64,000 nt of DNA from CAYRUZ01 sp964427895 (GTDB taxonomy: Bacteria > Patescibacteriota > Gracilibacteria > Peribacterales > Peribacteraceae), in contig CAYRUZ010000002.1 of the NCBI GenBank assembly GCA_964427895.1, forward strand, positions 105,291 through 169,290, written 5' to 3'. Made by a program: the position numbers and the translations under genes. Position 1 is the first letter of the stretch. Every line of letters starts with the position of its first letter. Below the pieces are notes generated by a model. The model had not been told where the DNA came from. It searched no databases and saw nothing but the letters and a program-made list of their open reading frames with translations. Below are positions 1 to 8,847 of the stretch, in pieces.

Positions 1-1062
1 TACTTCAACTATCACGCAGGAGTCTACCGCGTGCTTGCCGACGGCAACGCGAACGGCGTGGCATTCCCACTTGCTGACATTTTTCGCAGAACCCATGTGG
101 AGGTGATTGTGGATCCCGTCACGTCCGTCGATCCCGCGGCGAAGACCGTCGCTACGGCATCGGGCACGACCTTGTCCTATGACTCATTGATTGTGGCCTT
201 GGGAAGCGAACCGTCGTACTTCGGTATTTCGGGAATGGACAAATACTCCTTGCCGGTCATCACATCGGATCATGCACTTGCGCTCCGTGAACATCTTTCG
301 ACGACATTTGCGTCACTTGGCTCCATGTCCGACGCCAACCGCGATTCGTCCGCTCGCATCGTAGTCATTGGCGGCGGCCCCACGGGTGTGGAAGTTGCCT
401 CCGAATCGATCGCACTGGGCCAGCAACTTGCGGTAAAAAACGGTGCGGACCCCTCCGTCGTTCGCGTCGACATCATCGAGGCGCTCCCGAGAGTGTTGCC
501 CATCATGCCGGAAGAGGTGAGTGGAAAGGTGCAGGAACGGCTGTCGTCGCTCGGCGTCCATGTCATGACCTCCACGGCGGTCGCTTCGGTCGACGTCGAC
601 ACGCTGACGCTCAAAGACGGATCGACCATAAAAGCTAAGACCATCGTGTGGACTGCGGGCCTCAAAGCCAACGGGTTGTACGCGCGCATCCCCGGAGTCG
701 TGGCGGACAAACGCGGACGATTGGAAGTCGACGAGTACTATTGTGCGAGGGGATTGAAAGACGTGTTTGTGGTCGGTGACGGCGCCGTCACGCAGTACTC
801 CGGTATGGCGCAAACCGCGGTCCACGATGCCTCAAACGTGTGTAAGACGATTCGTTCCCGGCTCGATGGCGTCGAGCCCGTTTTACACGAACCGCATAAG
901 CCCGCCTACGCAATACCCGTCGGCAAAAACTGGGCAGCAGTATCGGTCGGCCCCTTCAAGTTTTACGGTTTCGTCGGCATGTTGTTGCGAAAAGCGGCGG
1001 ATCTTCGGTATTTCTCCGGTATCCTCCCCTGGTACAAGCTCCCGGGGCTCGCGTTCCGGTGA
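1..1062 (+). CDS. NAD(P)/FAD-dependent oxidoreductase, NDH-2-like (5' truncated by window edge)
   Basis: The reading frame is open from base 1, so the N-terminal FAD-binding fold lies outside the window and 353 codons are visible. The NAD(P)-binding Rossmann motif IVVIGGGPTGVEVASE is at about residues 120-135 of the visible part. The second FAD motif VFVVGDGA is followed by MAQTAVHDASNVCKTI, as in type II NADH dehydrogenases. The likely role is single-subunit oxidation of NADH with electron transfer to a quinone at the membrane. No CxxC redox pair is visible, which argues against a thioredoxin-reductase type. The C-terminus ends with a short hydrophobic segment (FYGFVGMLL) that could touch the membrane. 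A metallophosphoesterase follows 12 bases downstream, probably co-transcribed. The exact acceptor cannot be told from sequence. Confidence 0.8.
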   Translation, partial: YFNYHAGVYRVLADGNANGVAFPLADIFRRTHVEVIVDPVTSVDPAAKTVATASGTTLSYDSLIVALGSEPSYFGISGMDKYSLPVITSDHALALREHLSTTFASLGSMSDANRDSSARIVVIGGGPTGVEVASESIALGQQLAVKNGADPSVVRVDIIEALPRVLPIMPEEVSGKVQERLSSLGVHVMTSTAVASVDVDTLTLKDGSTIKAKTIVWTAGLKANGLYARIPGVVADKRGRLEVDEYYCARGLKDVFVVGDGAVTQYSGMAQTAVHDASNVCKTIRSRLDGVEPVLHEPHKPAYAIPVGKNWAAVSVGPFKFYGFVGMLLRKAADLRYFSGILPWYKLPGLAFR

Positions 1063-1074
1063 GACGCTCATCGC

Positions 1075-1881
1075 ATGAAAACCATCGCGCACATCTCCGA
1101 TCTCCATTTTGGAAAAGAAGACAGCGACATCGCTGATGCTCTTGTGACGGAGATCAATACGCGCAAACCGTCGCTGGTGGTGATCAGCGGCGATCTGACG
1201 CAACGCGCGCATCCGAAACAATTCCGGCGCGCACGTCTGTTCGTTGCAAAAATCGAATCCCCGGTGCTCATCGTGCCCGGCAATCACGATATCCCGATGC
1301 TCAATCTCGTCCGTCGGTTCATCACTCCATTGCGGGCGTACAAAAAGCACATCACCAAGAATTTGTTTCCGATTTTTTCCGACGACGAGATGGTGGTCGC
1401 AGGATTGAACACGGCGCGTTCGCGCACCCTGAAAGAAGGACGCGTGTCTCCTGCCCAGCTTCGCCGCATTCAAGAAGCGTTCGGATCGCTGCCCAACGAC
1501 GGACGCGCGCGTGTCCTGGTGGCGCATCATCCCGTGATCATTCCGATGCAGTTGAAGCGCAAAAAATCGAGCATCCGCAAGCCAAAAAAAGTGGTCCGTC
1601 ATCTGGAGGCATGCGGCATCGATTTGGTCTTGTCGGGCCATTTGCATCTCGGCATTCACGGCGACGTGCGCAGCCATCTGCCGACGGCGACACGCTCGAT
1701 GATCGTCGCGCAGGCGGGCCCCGCCATCGCTCGCTGGTATCTCAAAGAAGGGAATGCGTACAACACAGTATCGATCGACGCCGAGACGATCACCATCACC
1801 GTTCGCAAATGGGAAAACGGATCATTCGTCGACGTTGAGCGCGTCGTGTATCCGCGCGAGCGGATGATTACGACTGCTTGA
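1075..1881 (+). CDS. Calcineurin-like metallophosphoesterase (CpdA/class III phosphodiesterase type)
   Basis: A 268-residue enzyme with the full set of metallophosphoesterase motifs: SDLHFG (D9, H11), SGDLTQ (D40), PGNHD (N70, H71), VAHHP (H151) and SGHLHLG (H189, H191). These ligate two metal ions in the family that hydrolyses cyclic nucleotides and other phosphodiesters. No signal peptide is seen, so it is probably cytoplasmic. It sits 12 bases after the NDH-2-like gene and its end overlaps the convergent response-regulator gene by 14 bases. The natural substrate cannot be inferred; cAMP phosphodiesterase is one possibility for this subfamily. Confidence 0.85.
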   Translation: MKTIAHISDLHFGKEDSDIADALVTEINTRKPSLVVISGDLTQRAHPKQFRRARLFVAKIESPVLIVPGNHDIPMLNLVRRFITPLRAYKKHITKNLFPIFSDDEMVVAGLNTARSRTLKEGRVSPAQLRRIQEAFGSLPNDGRARVLVAHHPVIIPMQLKRKKSSIRKPKKVVRHLEACGIDLVLSGHLHLGIHGDVRSHLPTATRSMIVAQAGPAIARWYLKEGNAYNTVSIDAETITITVRKWENGSFVDVERVVYPRERMITTA

Positions 1882-2239
1882 TCAAATACGGTTCGACTTT
1901 TCCCCACAACTCCTCGGCATCGATGTCGCATTTTACGACGTAGTCCTTTGCGCCGAGTGTGAGACATTTTTCTCTGTCGATCTCATCGCTCAAATTGCTC
2001 AGGATGATAATGGGAAAACGATAATACTTTTCCCGCACATGGCTGAGCACCGCATACCCGTCCTTTCGCGGCATCAGAAGGTCCAGCAGGAGCAAATCGG
2101 GCAGTTGCTCTTCGATGTGTGCGATCGCTTCCTCGCCGTTTTTGGCGCTTCGAACGGCCGCTCCTCGTTCGCTTAATTCCACTTCTATGGTATCGGCGAG
2201 AAACGCATCGTCTTCGGCGATGAGAATGTTGAAGGACAT
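1868..2239 (-). CDS. Single-domain response regulator (receiver domain only)
   Basis: A 123-residue CheY-like receiver domain with no output domain. The acidic pair is D10/D11, the phosphorylation site is D53 in LLLLDLLMP, the switch residue is S81 and the conserved lysine is K103 (KDYVVK). The start at MSFNILIAEDD begins directly at the first strand of the fold; an upstream in-frame ATG would add an unrelated 11-residue tail. No histidine kinase is in the window, so this is an orphan that may relay phosphate or act through protein contacts. A promoter-like hexamer inside an inverted repeat lies just upstream (listed separately). Confidence 0.85.
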   Translation of the reverse strand: MSFNILIAEDDAFLADTIEVELSERGAAVRSAKNGEEAIAHIEEQLPDLLLLDLLMPRKDGYAVLSHVREKYYRFPIIILSNLSDEIDREKCLTLGAKDYVVKCDIDAEELWGKVEPYLIKQS

Positions 2240-2246
2240 AAGATGA

Positions 2247-2268
2247 CGAACGGTCATTCTACCGTTCG
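2247..2268 (-). promoter_or_regulatory. Promoter and candidate operator of the response regulator
   Basis: Read on the minus strand, TTGTCT (2278-2283) and TAGAAT (2256-2261) are separated by 16 bases and lie upstream of the receiver-domain start at 2239. The -10 sits within an inverted repeat with perfect 8-base arms, CGAACGGT (2247-2254) and ACCGTTCG (2261-2268), separated by six bases. Such a dyad over the -10 is a typical repressor site. It could also form a small hairpin in the RNA. Confidence 0.45.
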
Positions 2269-2310
2269 ACATGCGGAAGACAACATGTACGTGATGATTT
2301 TCCCGTTCAC

Positions 2311-3231
2311 TCAGAATTTTTTCGGAAAGACGACGGACATGAGGAGCGAACCGCCGAGACAGACGGCGACGATCGCGAGCGATGCCCCCGAGCTGATGTG
2401 TATGTCGACGATGTCGAGCAGCATCTTTGCGCCAATGGCAATGAGAACGACCGAAAGTCCTTTCTGTAAATGGTGGAAACGGTGGATTACGGCTTCAAGC
2501 AGGAAGAACATCGCGCGCAGTCCGAGAATGGCAAAAATATTCGACGTATACACGACGAAGCTGTCTTGCGAGATGGCGAACGCCGCGGGGAGGGAATCGA
2601 TGGCAAAGACCAAATCCGTCCACTCCACCAGAATAAGGACGAGGAATAACACGGTGGCGTAGAGCTTTCCGTTTTCGCGCACGAAGAATTTGCCGTTGTG
2701 ATGGGACTTCGTGAAACGCAGGTAACGGTGCGCGAGTTTGTACGCGCGGTTCTGGGTGAAATCGACATGTTCTTCCTTTTTCTCGAACAGCAGTTTGCAG
2801 CCCGTGTAGATCAATACCGCGCCGAAGATGTACAGGATCCAGTGGAACTGCGCGATGATGATGGAGCCGAGGCCGATGAACAGTCCGCGCAGGACGATCG
2901 CCCCGAGGATGCCGTAAAACAGGACACGGTGTTGGAAGCGCTCTTCTATGCTGAAGAAATTCAACAGCAGCAGGATGACGAACAGGTTATCCACCGAAAG
3001 CATCTCCTCTGTGACATACGCGCTTAAGAATTCCGTCGCTTTCACGTGATCGTAGAATGCGTAAATGCACGCGTCGAAAGCCAGCGCCAGCAAGACGAGA
3101 CAAACGGTCTGCCACGCAGCGGATTTGACTGAAACGGCATGCGGGCGGCGATTCAATACCCCAAGATCAATAATAAGAAAGAGCGCAACAACAATGCCGA
3201 ACCCCCATTCAAGAATGTGACGTATTTCCAT
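2311..3231 (-). CDS. TerC/Alx-family integral membrane protein
   Basis: A 306-residue multi-spanning protein with about eight hydrophobic helices. It carries TerC-family signatures: an acidic helix around SVDNLFVILLLLNFF and a second around VEWTDLVFAIDSLPAAFAIS with conserved acidic residues. A cytoplasmic loop is rich in K, E and H (about residues 155-190). Family members such as Alx and MeeF-type proteins have been linked to Mn2+ export or metal loading of exported proteins, and TerC to tellurite resistance. The length is close to the usual 300-350. The upstream 230 bases were searched by eye for a yybP-ykoY-type manganese riboswitch and none was convincing. Confidence 0.85.
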   Translation of the reverse strand: MEIRHILEWGFGIVVALFLIIDLGVLNRRPHAVSVKSAAWQTVCLVLLALAFDACIYAFYDHVKATEFLSAYVTEEMLSVDNLFVILLLLNFFSIEERFQHRVLFYGILGAIVLRGLFIGLGSIIIAQFHWILYIFGAVLIYTGCKLLFEKKEEHVDFTQNRAYKLAHRYLRFTKSHHNGKFFVRENGKLYATVLFLVLILVEWTDLVFAIDSLPAAFAISQDSFVVYTSNIFAILGLRAMFFLLEAVIHRFHHLQKGLSVVLIAIGAKMLLDIVDIHISSGASLAIVAVCLGGSLLMSVVFPKKF

Positions 3232-3463
3232 GGGCGGAGACTACGCGTCGGTTCTGTCTGGGGAAAGAACACTCTGCATCACATCTCAGATATGAAATAT
3301 TCTGTTGTTGCTAGCAAAAATGCGTTGAAATAGACTATTTCGCATATTACGTAACAGGACTATTGAATATCAAATGCTCTTGCTTCAGTGATCAAAACAA
3401 GGATTATTGTTCAGATTTATTTATTTCTTTTACTGCATGACCGCCCCACCTATTCAGAACCGC
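3232..3463. other. Intergenic region between divergent terC-like and adhesin genes
   Basis: An AT-richer spacer of about 230 bases that must hold the promoters of both divergent genes. It contains an inverted repeat at 3320-3345 whose arms pair over 11 bases (ATGCG plus AAATAG against CTATTTCGCAT) with a three-base bulge. Next to the start of the adhesin gene, TATTCA (3451-3456) ends seven bases before the ATG at 3464, matching the leaderless-promoter spacing seen elsewhere in the window. No gene is evident. Confidence 0.4.
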
Positions 3464-6400
3464 ATGTTCAGCAAACTGTTCATGCCTTTCTACGTTCTTG
3501 TTACACTCGCACAAGCAGGTATCCCGACGATTGTCTCAGCGGCCACCACACTCACAACAGCAACAGGAGGATCGGCTATCGACAGTAGTACCGTTGGTGG
3601 TACGTGGACCTCGCTTACTGGACCGATTTTGAGTGGAATCGACGATAATGACATGAGTGCTTCAAGCGGTACGCTCAGCATTACTGCGCCCACCGGATTC
3701 GAATTCGACACGACGGGCACGGCGCCTCGACTTCGCGTGAATGGTGGTACAAGCAACAACAACGTCAACAATCTCGCCAATAACTCTACGATTGCCACTT
3801 CCACTTGGAACTCGACGACGATCAGTTTTACGATCACAGACGACGTAGATGGTGGAACCAATACGTTGACCTGGGAGAATGTCCGCGTGCGCCCGACTGC
3901 GGCAGCACCTCTCGCTTCCGGCAATATCGTTCTCTCCGGCTTCACCTTCTCCGGTCTGGGTACCGCAAACGTGGGTTTCTTGCAGCAAGTGAACCCCAAC
4001 TGCTCCGGTAAGACGGTGTACGTGAACGGGAGCAACACCATCGTCGGAGGACCGATGAACGGATTGCCGTTCTCTGGCATGCTCGTGGGAACGAGCGGAA
4101 CGGATATTATTGATGGAACCAGCTCCGCCGATTACATCGACGGAATGGGCGGAGCCGACGTCATCTGCGGCCATAACGGAAACGACATCCTGAACGGAGG
4201 CGACGGCGACGATACCATCTACGGCGACAATCAAGCTGACAGTATTTTCGGAGGAGCTGGAGCCGATACGCTCTACGGAGGAAATGATGGAGACGTCATT
4301 TACGGAGGCAACGACAATGACACGATTGATGGAGAAAACGGTTCTGACAGCTGCAACGGCGGTTCTGGGACCAACACGGTCACCGGATGCGGCGACACGC
4401 AAGCCGCAGTCATTACCATCGTGAAGAACGCTGTTCCGGATTCCGCGCAGAACTTCACCTACGTCACCAACCAGAGTCTTCCCGACTTCTTGCTCGACGA
4501 CGACACCGACGCAACCTTGTTGAACAACTGGACGTCCGCCGTGTCGACGTCGGCTCAGTACACGTTCCAGGAGAGCTCCGTGAGCGGCTGGACCGTCTCG
4601 TCGATCACCTGCAACGGCGCGGGCGTGGACACGACCGTCAACCAATCCACGGCAGCACGCACCGCAACCGTCAATGCGGACAGTGGCGAGGAGGTGACGT
4701 GTACCTTCGTGAATACGCAGAGCGCGGTTTCGACGACCACGACCCTTGAAAGCAACCTGAATCCGTCGACCGTTGGCTCGTCCGTCACGTTCAAGGCGAC
4801 CGTCGCCGGATCTTCCCCGACAGGCACCATCAAGTTCCTCGACGGCGCGAGTGAGCTTTCCACCGTTGCCATGACGGGCAGCTCCGCTTCTTTGGTCACG
4901 TCCAGCCTGACGGCCGGCACCCATTCGATCGTTGCCGTCTACAGCGGTGACGGATTGAACCTCACGAGCACGTCTTCGACGCTCTCGCAGGTCGTCAACA
5001 AGAATGCCACGACCACCACGCTCATCACATCCGGCACTCCGGTGAACTTCGGGACCTCCGTCACGTTTACGGCGACGGTCACGGGATTCGTGACCCCCAC
5101 CGGCACGGTGACGTTTAAGGACGGCGCCGCCGTCATCGGAACGGGCACGCTCGTCGCCGGAGTTGCGACGATGAACACCTCTTCGTTGTCCGTTGGAACC
5201 CACCAAATCACCGCCACCTACAATGGTGACGCAAGCGATGCAGCGAGCACGTCGCTCGAACTTGCTCAGAGTATCGTCGCCATCCTCGATATCACGACGA
5301 CTTCTCCGCTGAATGACGCGGTGGTCGGTCACTCATACTCCGCTACTTTCGCCGCCACTGGCGGTTCCGGAAGCTACGTGTGGTCCCTCGGCTCGGGTTC
5401 GACGCTTCCGGCCGGTTTGTCCTTCAGTTCCGGTGGTGTCCTGAGCGGCATACCGACGACGGAAGGGGAGTACTCCTTCTGCATCCAAGTGCAGGATGCT
5501 CTCGGCAACATTGCGTGCGAGACATTCGCGGTGCACATCAACAACGGCGGTAATGCCGATCTCTCTATCGACAAGAGCGGTCCGACCGGCGTTCTCGCCG
5601 GCACAGGTACCTTTTCGTACACGGTCACGGTGACGAATACGGGCGCAACGGCGACCAACATCGTCATGACGGACGAGTACCCGGCTGAAATGGAGTACAT
5701 CGCCGGTTCCGCTCCGGAAGAGCCGTGTTCTGAGGTGGGCGGCGATGTGGTGTGCACGCACGAACAGCTTCTCGCAGGAGAGTCGGTGACATTCACCCTG
5801 GAATTCCAGTTAAACGAGCCCAGCTGCGGCATCGAGTCTCCGCTCCTGGTCAATACGGCTTCCGTCATCGCCGATCAGGATGATGCGGACATGGATAACA
5901 ATAGCGACGATGCGAGTACGCACGTCTTCTGTGACTCCTCCGAAGTCGCCGACCTGACCATCGCGAAGAGCGGCCCCAGCCAGGCTCAGCCGAACGAGAC
6001 CATCACGTATCACATCGCTGTGGCAAATTCCGGCACGGGTGCTGCCTCGAACATCATGGTCAGCGACCGCATCCCCGCCGGTTTGACGTACAACGACACG
6101 AACGAGAACTGCTCGACCGAGGGCGGTTTCGTGTTCTGTGAAGTTGCCGAAACGCCGGCTTCCCTGGACCTCTCGTTCACCGTCGACAACGATGCATCGT
6201 GCGGGAGCACCATCACCAACACTGCAACCGTCAGCGGCGATTATGAATACACGGACGCAGGGAATTCCGCTTCGACGCAGTTGACCGTCAACTGCGTACC
6301 TGAATCGGATTTCGAAATTGATAAGTCCGGGCCGTCGGTCGTCGAGTTCGGTGATGACATCACGTACACCATTACCGTCACCAACAATGGACCGGACGAC

Positions 6401-7027
6401 GGTTCTGTCGTTGCTATCGACCACTTCCCGGTCGGGCTTACCTTTGAGTCCAGCAGTATCGAATGTGATCTGGAGGGAGGAGAGATCGCTTGTGGCTTTG
6501 CACTCGCGAACGGCGAGAGCGAAACCTTCACGATCACTTTCAGCTACGTTGCGGAGTCCTGCGAGCTCACTTCGTTCCAGAACTGGGCGTCTGTTGATTC
6601 GAAGAATCAAGATCCGAACGAGACGAATGACATAAGCGAAACCGTCGTCACGCAACTCATTTGTCCGAGCGGCGGCGAAAGTTCGAGCTCTAGTTCCAGC
6701 AACCCGAACGTGAGCAACGACCTTCCGTCCACACACCTGGGGCATCGCACAAATGAGATCTGGGGCGCGCTGAACGGAAACAGCCCCCGCTTGCCTAACG
6801 ACGGAAACGGCCTGCCCCCGGGAGGATTCGGAGGAGGTGAGGACACGCCGTTCACCGAAGAGCAGTTTGCGGACATCTGCAGCGCCAAAGTGATGCTCGA
6901 TCGCATCGGCTACACGGAGGGCTTGCTGCGTTGGACCGTCAACTTCCTCCTCGACAAGTACGACTTGAGCGATGAGTTCGACAACGATATCTATCAGATC
7001 CTCTCGACCGGAGAGGGCTGCTACTAA
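3464..7027 (+). CDS. Giant secreted modular surface protein (RTX-like repeats, Ig-like, He_PIG, three DUF11 domains)
   Basis: A 1187-residue predicted exported protein. An N-terminal signal peptide (about residues 1-27, ending near TIVSAA) is followed by a beta-rich region and then glycine/aspartate nonapeptide-type repeats at about 209-305 (for example GGDGDDTIYG and GGAGADTLYG), which bind Ca2+ in RTX proteins. Next come two Ig-like repeats (motifs PTGTIKFLDG and PTGTVTFKDG), a putative-Ig He_PIG module (LPAGLSFSSGGVLSGIP) and three DUF11 modules, each starting DxxIxKSGP. After a serine tract there is a unique C-terminal domain of about 100 residues ending in Cys-Tyr. No LPXTG motif or transmembrane anchor is visible. 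The start at 3464 gives the best signal peptide; an earlier in-frame ATG at 3437 is possible. The likely role is adhesion or cell-surface contact. A strong terminator follows. Confidence 0.8.
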   Translation: MFSKLFMPFYVLVTLAQAGIPTIVSAATTLTTATGGSAIDSSTVGGTWTSLTGPILSGIDDNDMSASSGTLSITAPTGFEFDTTGTAPRLRVNGGTSNNNVNNLANNSTIATSTWNSTTISFTITDDVDGGTNTLTWENVRVRPTAAAPLASGNIVLSGFTFSGLGTANVGFLQQVNPNCSGKTVYVNGSNTIVGGPMNGLPFSGMLVGTSGTDIIDGTSSADYIDGMGGADVICGHNGNDILNGGDGDDTIYGDNQADSIFGGAGADTLYGGNDGDVIYGGNDNDTIDGENGSDSCNGGSGTNTVTGCGDTQAAVITIVKNAVPDSAQNFTYVTNQSLPDFLLDDDTDATLLNNWTSAVSTSAQYTFQESSVSGWTVSSITCNGAGVDTTVNQSTAARTATVNADSGEEVTCTFVNTQSAVSTTTTLESNLNPSTVGSSVTFKATVAGSSPTGTIKFLDGASELSTVAMTGSSASLVTSSLTAGTHSIVAVYSGDGLNLTSTSSTLSQVVNKNATTTTLITSGTPVNFGTSVTFTATVTGFVTPTGTVTFKDGAAVIGTGTLVAGVATMNTSSLSVGTHQITATYNGDASDAASTSLELAQSIVAILDITTTSPLNDAVVGHSYSATFAATGGSGSYVWSLGSGSTLPAGLSFSSGGVLSGIPTTEGEYSFCIQVQDALGNIACETFAVHINNGGNADLSIDKSGPTGVLAGTGTFSYTVTVTNTGATATNIVMTDEYPAEMEYIAGSAPEEPCSEVGGDVVCTHEQLLAGESVTFTLEFQLNEPSCGIESPLLVNTASVIADQDDADMDNNSDDASTHVFCDSSEVADLTIAKSGPSQAQPNETITYHIAVANSGTGAASNIMVSDRIPAGLTYNDTNENCSTEGGFVFCEVAETPASLDLSFTVDNDASCGSTITNTATVSGDYEYTDAGNSASTQLTVNCVPESDFEIDKSGPSVVEFGDDITYTITVTNNGPDDGSVVAIDHFPVGLTFESSSIECDLEGGEIACGFALANGESETFTITFSYVAESCELTSFQNWASVDSKNQDPNETNDISETVVTQLICPSGGESSSSSSSNPNVSNDLPSTHLGHRTNEIWGALNGNSPRLPNDGNGLPPGGFGGGEDTPFTEEQFADICSAKVMLDRIGYTEGLLRWTVNFLLDKYDLSDEFDNDIYQILSTGEGCY

Positions 7028-7041
7028 CGCTCCGAACCGCC

Positions 7042-7071
7042 AAAAAAGCCGGCCACCCGCCGGCTTTTTTT
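7042..7071. terminator. Bidirectional rho-independent terminator
   Basis: A perfect GCCGGC/GCCGGC stem (7048-7053 with 7059-7064), flanked by six A on the left and seven T on the right, with loop CACCC. It lies between the convergent adhesin and M23 peptidase genes and can act in both directions. Confidence 0.92.
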
Positions 7072-7075
7072 GTGT

Positions 7076-8077
7076 TCACTGGTGCTGAGCGATGAACGCG
7101 ATGGGATGGACAGTCCACTGCGATGCTTCACGGACGGTCGGCGTGTTCTTGGGCCAAAACGGTACATGGGGCAGGTCTCCGGTGTCTCGATCGATCTGCA
7201 GGTGCAAATGCGGGCTCACCGTGTTTCCGGTCATGCCGACCTGTCCGATGACGGTACCGGAAACAACGTCGTCTCCCGTTTGCACGCTGGCGGAAGCCAG
7301 ATGCCCGTAGATCGAGAACACGATGCCCTCGTCGTCGGTGTGGTGCTCGATGATCACGTGGATGCCGAGGTTCGCGTTTTCGCTCACGTCCACCACGCGC
7401 CCTCCGCCGATCGCGGCCACCGGAGTACCTTTTGCGACTTTCAAATCGACACCGGGGTGCTCCCAGGTGTACTCGTCGCTGTCGATGTCGTATGCGGAGT
7501 AATACCGGGTCGAATAGAAGAGCTTGGCGGTGATGGTGGCAACGACGTCCGGGGTTTGTTTCGAGGCCTGCAGAATGCTGAGAGGCGTCGTCAACGCATT
7601 CATGTCGTATGCGGGAATTGCGACGAAGTCGGTGTCGTTCATCTGGTCATACGTGCGGTTCCATTCCTTGGAACTGTGCATCACTCCCCAGTTCGGCGTG
7701 CGCGAGAATGGGAAGGACGCCTTGCCGAATGCGGGAAATTCTCCCGAAGAAGGAGCTGCCGCCGTTCGAAGCGGCGCTGCCGACTTCGAGGAAGACGAGC
7801 TGGCTTGCGCGGTTCGGCATGATTGCTGGGTGAGACACGTGGGGACGGCACGGCGCGTCGTTTTGCGTGCGGGAGTAGTCGGTTTGGCGGGCAGGGCCGG
7901 ACGTACGGCTCCGCGCGTGCTGGGAGGCGGGGGAATGTGTCCGATCAGGCGTCCGATCGGGTGCTCCATCACGCCATACGCCAAAAGCACGATGACGCTG
8001 AATCCAACGATGACCAGGGAGCACCAAAACGCGTGTTTATACTCCAACGCCGTCAATCGTGTGATTTTGTGTACCAT
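7076..8077 (-). CDS. Membrane-anchored M23 family metallopeptidase (LytM type)
   Basis: A 333-residue protein with an N-terminal transmembrane helix (about 18-37) and a proline/serine-rich linker (about 48-112). The C-terminal M23 domain has zinc ligands in HPGVD (H207, D211) and HLHLQID (H290, H292), with GHL at 258-260. M23 enzymes cut peptidoglycan cross-links or act as division and sporulation-type hydrolase regulators. All four catalytic motif positions are present, so it is probably active outside the membrane. It is convergent with the adhesin gene and divergent from the ECF sigma factor. A minus-strand TATAAT at 8097-8102 is a plausible -10. Confidence 0.88.
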   Translation of the reverse strand: MVHKITRLTALEYKHAFWCSLVIVGFSVIVLLAYGVMEHPIGRLIGHIPPPPSTRGAVRPALPAKPTTPARKTTRRAVPTCLTQQSCRTAQASSSSSKSAAPLRTAAAPSSGEFPAFGKASFPFSRTPNWGVMHSSKEWNRTYDQMNDTDFVAIPAYDMNALTTPLSILQASKQTPDVVATITAKLFYSTRYYSAYDIDSDEYTWEHPGVDLKVAKGTPVAAIGGGRVVDVSENANLGIHVIIEHHTDDEGIVFSIYGHLASASVQTGDDVVSGTVIGQVGMTGNTVSPHLHLQIDRDTGDLPHVPFWPKNTPTVREASQWTVHPIAFIAQHQ

Positions 8078-8280
8078 GTGTGTGTTTCAACAAATTATTA
8101 TAACATAAAGCGATTAAAACGTAAATTGCCGTGCAAGACGCTACTTGCAGGGATTTTCGGGCAAAATCCCTGCTTGGGCGAGAAACGCCCTGATTTCTCT
8201 TGCCGGCATGTAACCGCCGGACCGCTGGGGCGTAGTAGCATGTGTAGGACCTACCGACTGCAGTCGCTTCTTTCTTTTTC
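8078..8280. other. Divergent intergenic region with several hairpins upstream of ECF sigma gene
   Basis: No gene is seen. The minus strand has TATAAT at 8097-8102 for the M23 gene. On the plus strand there is an 11-bp hairpin (8147-8157 with 8163-8173), a 5-bp GC hairpin (8176-8180 with 8186-8190) and a competing 6-bp stem (8132-8137 with 8144-8149) that cannot form together with the first. The segment before the sigma start is pyrimidine-rich (CTTCTTTCTTTTTC) and has no Shine-Dalgarno sequence. This may be a structured leader, but no known riboswitch family was recognised. Confidence 0.4.
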
Positions 8281-8847
8281 ATGGACGCTTCCGAATCCGA
8301 TGCCATCGCCTCCTGCCAAGCGGGGAATCTGCAAGATTTCGATGCCTTGTACACGGCGTACGTCGATAAAATCTACGGATACCTATCGCGGAGAATTTTC
8401 TCCCGCGAAGTCGCCGAAGACCTTACGAGCATCACCTTCATGAAGGCACTCGAAGGCATCCGCTCTTTCGATCCATCCCGCGGCAACTTCCAGGCATGGC
8501 TGTATCGCATCGCGCGTAACAGCCTGATCGATCACTATCGCGATCCGGCCCGTCACGTCGAAGACATTGAAAATGTTTGGGATCTGCCGGGTGATGAATT
8601 CGCGTCGCAAAGCGCGGAGCGAAAAATCGATGCTGCCCACCTTTATGCCGCACTGAAGACCCTCAAGCGCGACCAGCGCGAAATCGTCCTTCTGCGAGTG
8701 TGGGAAGGCCTTTCCTACAAAGAAATCTCCGCTATCACGGGCAAATCCGAAAGCAACTGCAAAGTGCTCTTCTGCCGCGCCGTAAAAGACCTCCGCGGCA
8801 AGTTGCCCTCCCTCCTCATCCTTCTTCTTTTCCCTCACATAGTATGA
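8281..8847 (+). CDS. ECF-type RNA polymerase sigma factor
   Basis: A 188-residue sigma-70 family protein containing only regions 2 and 4. Region 2 (about 18-85) includes YLSRRIF, AEDLTSITFMKALEGI and the FQAWLYRIARNSLIDHYR -10-binding helix. Region 4 (about 125-180) includes LKTLKRDQREIVLLRVWEGLSYKEIS and the recognition helix SESNCKVLFCRAVKDLR. It directs core polymerase to a special promoter set. Its stop codon overlaps the ATG of the next gene (ATGA), so the two are translationally coupled, as is usual for a sigma factor and its regulator. Confidence 0.9.
   Translation: MDASESDAIASCQAGNLQDFDALYTAYVDKIYGYLSRRIFSREVAEDLTSITFMKALEGIRSFDPSRGNFQAWLYRIARNSLIDHYRDPARHVEDIENVWDLPGDEFASQSAERKIDAAHLYAALKTLKRDQREIVLLRVWEGLSYKEISAITGKSESNCKVLFCRAVKDLRGKLPSLLILLLFPHIV

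Noticed and set aside
3232..3406. Manganese (yybP-ykoY) or pH-responsive riboswitch upstream of the TerC gene
   Set aside because: No matching conserved core or paired stems could be found by eye in the leader.
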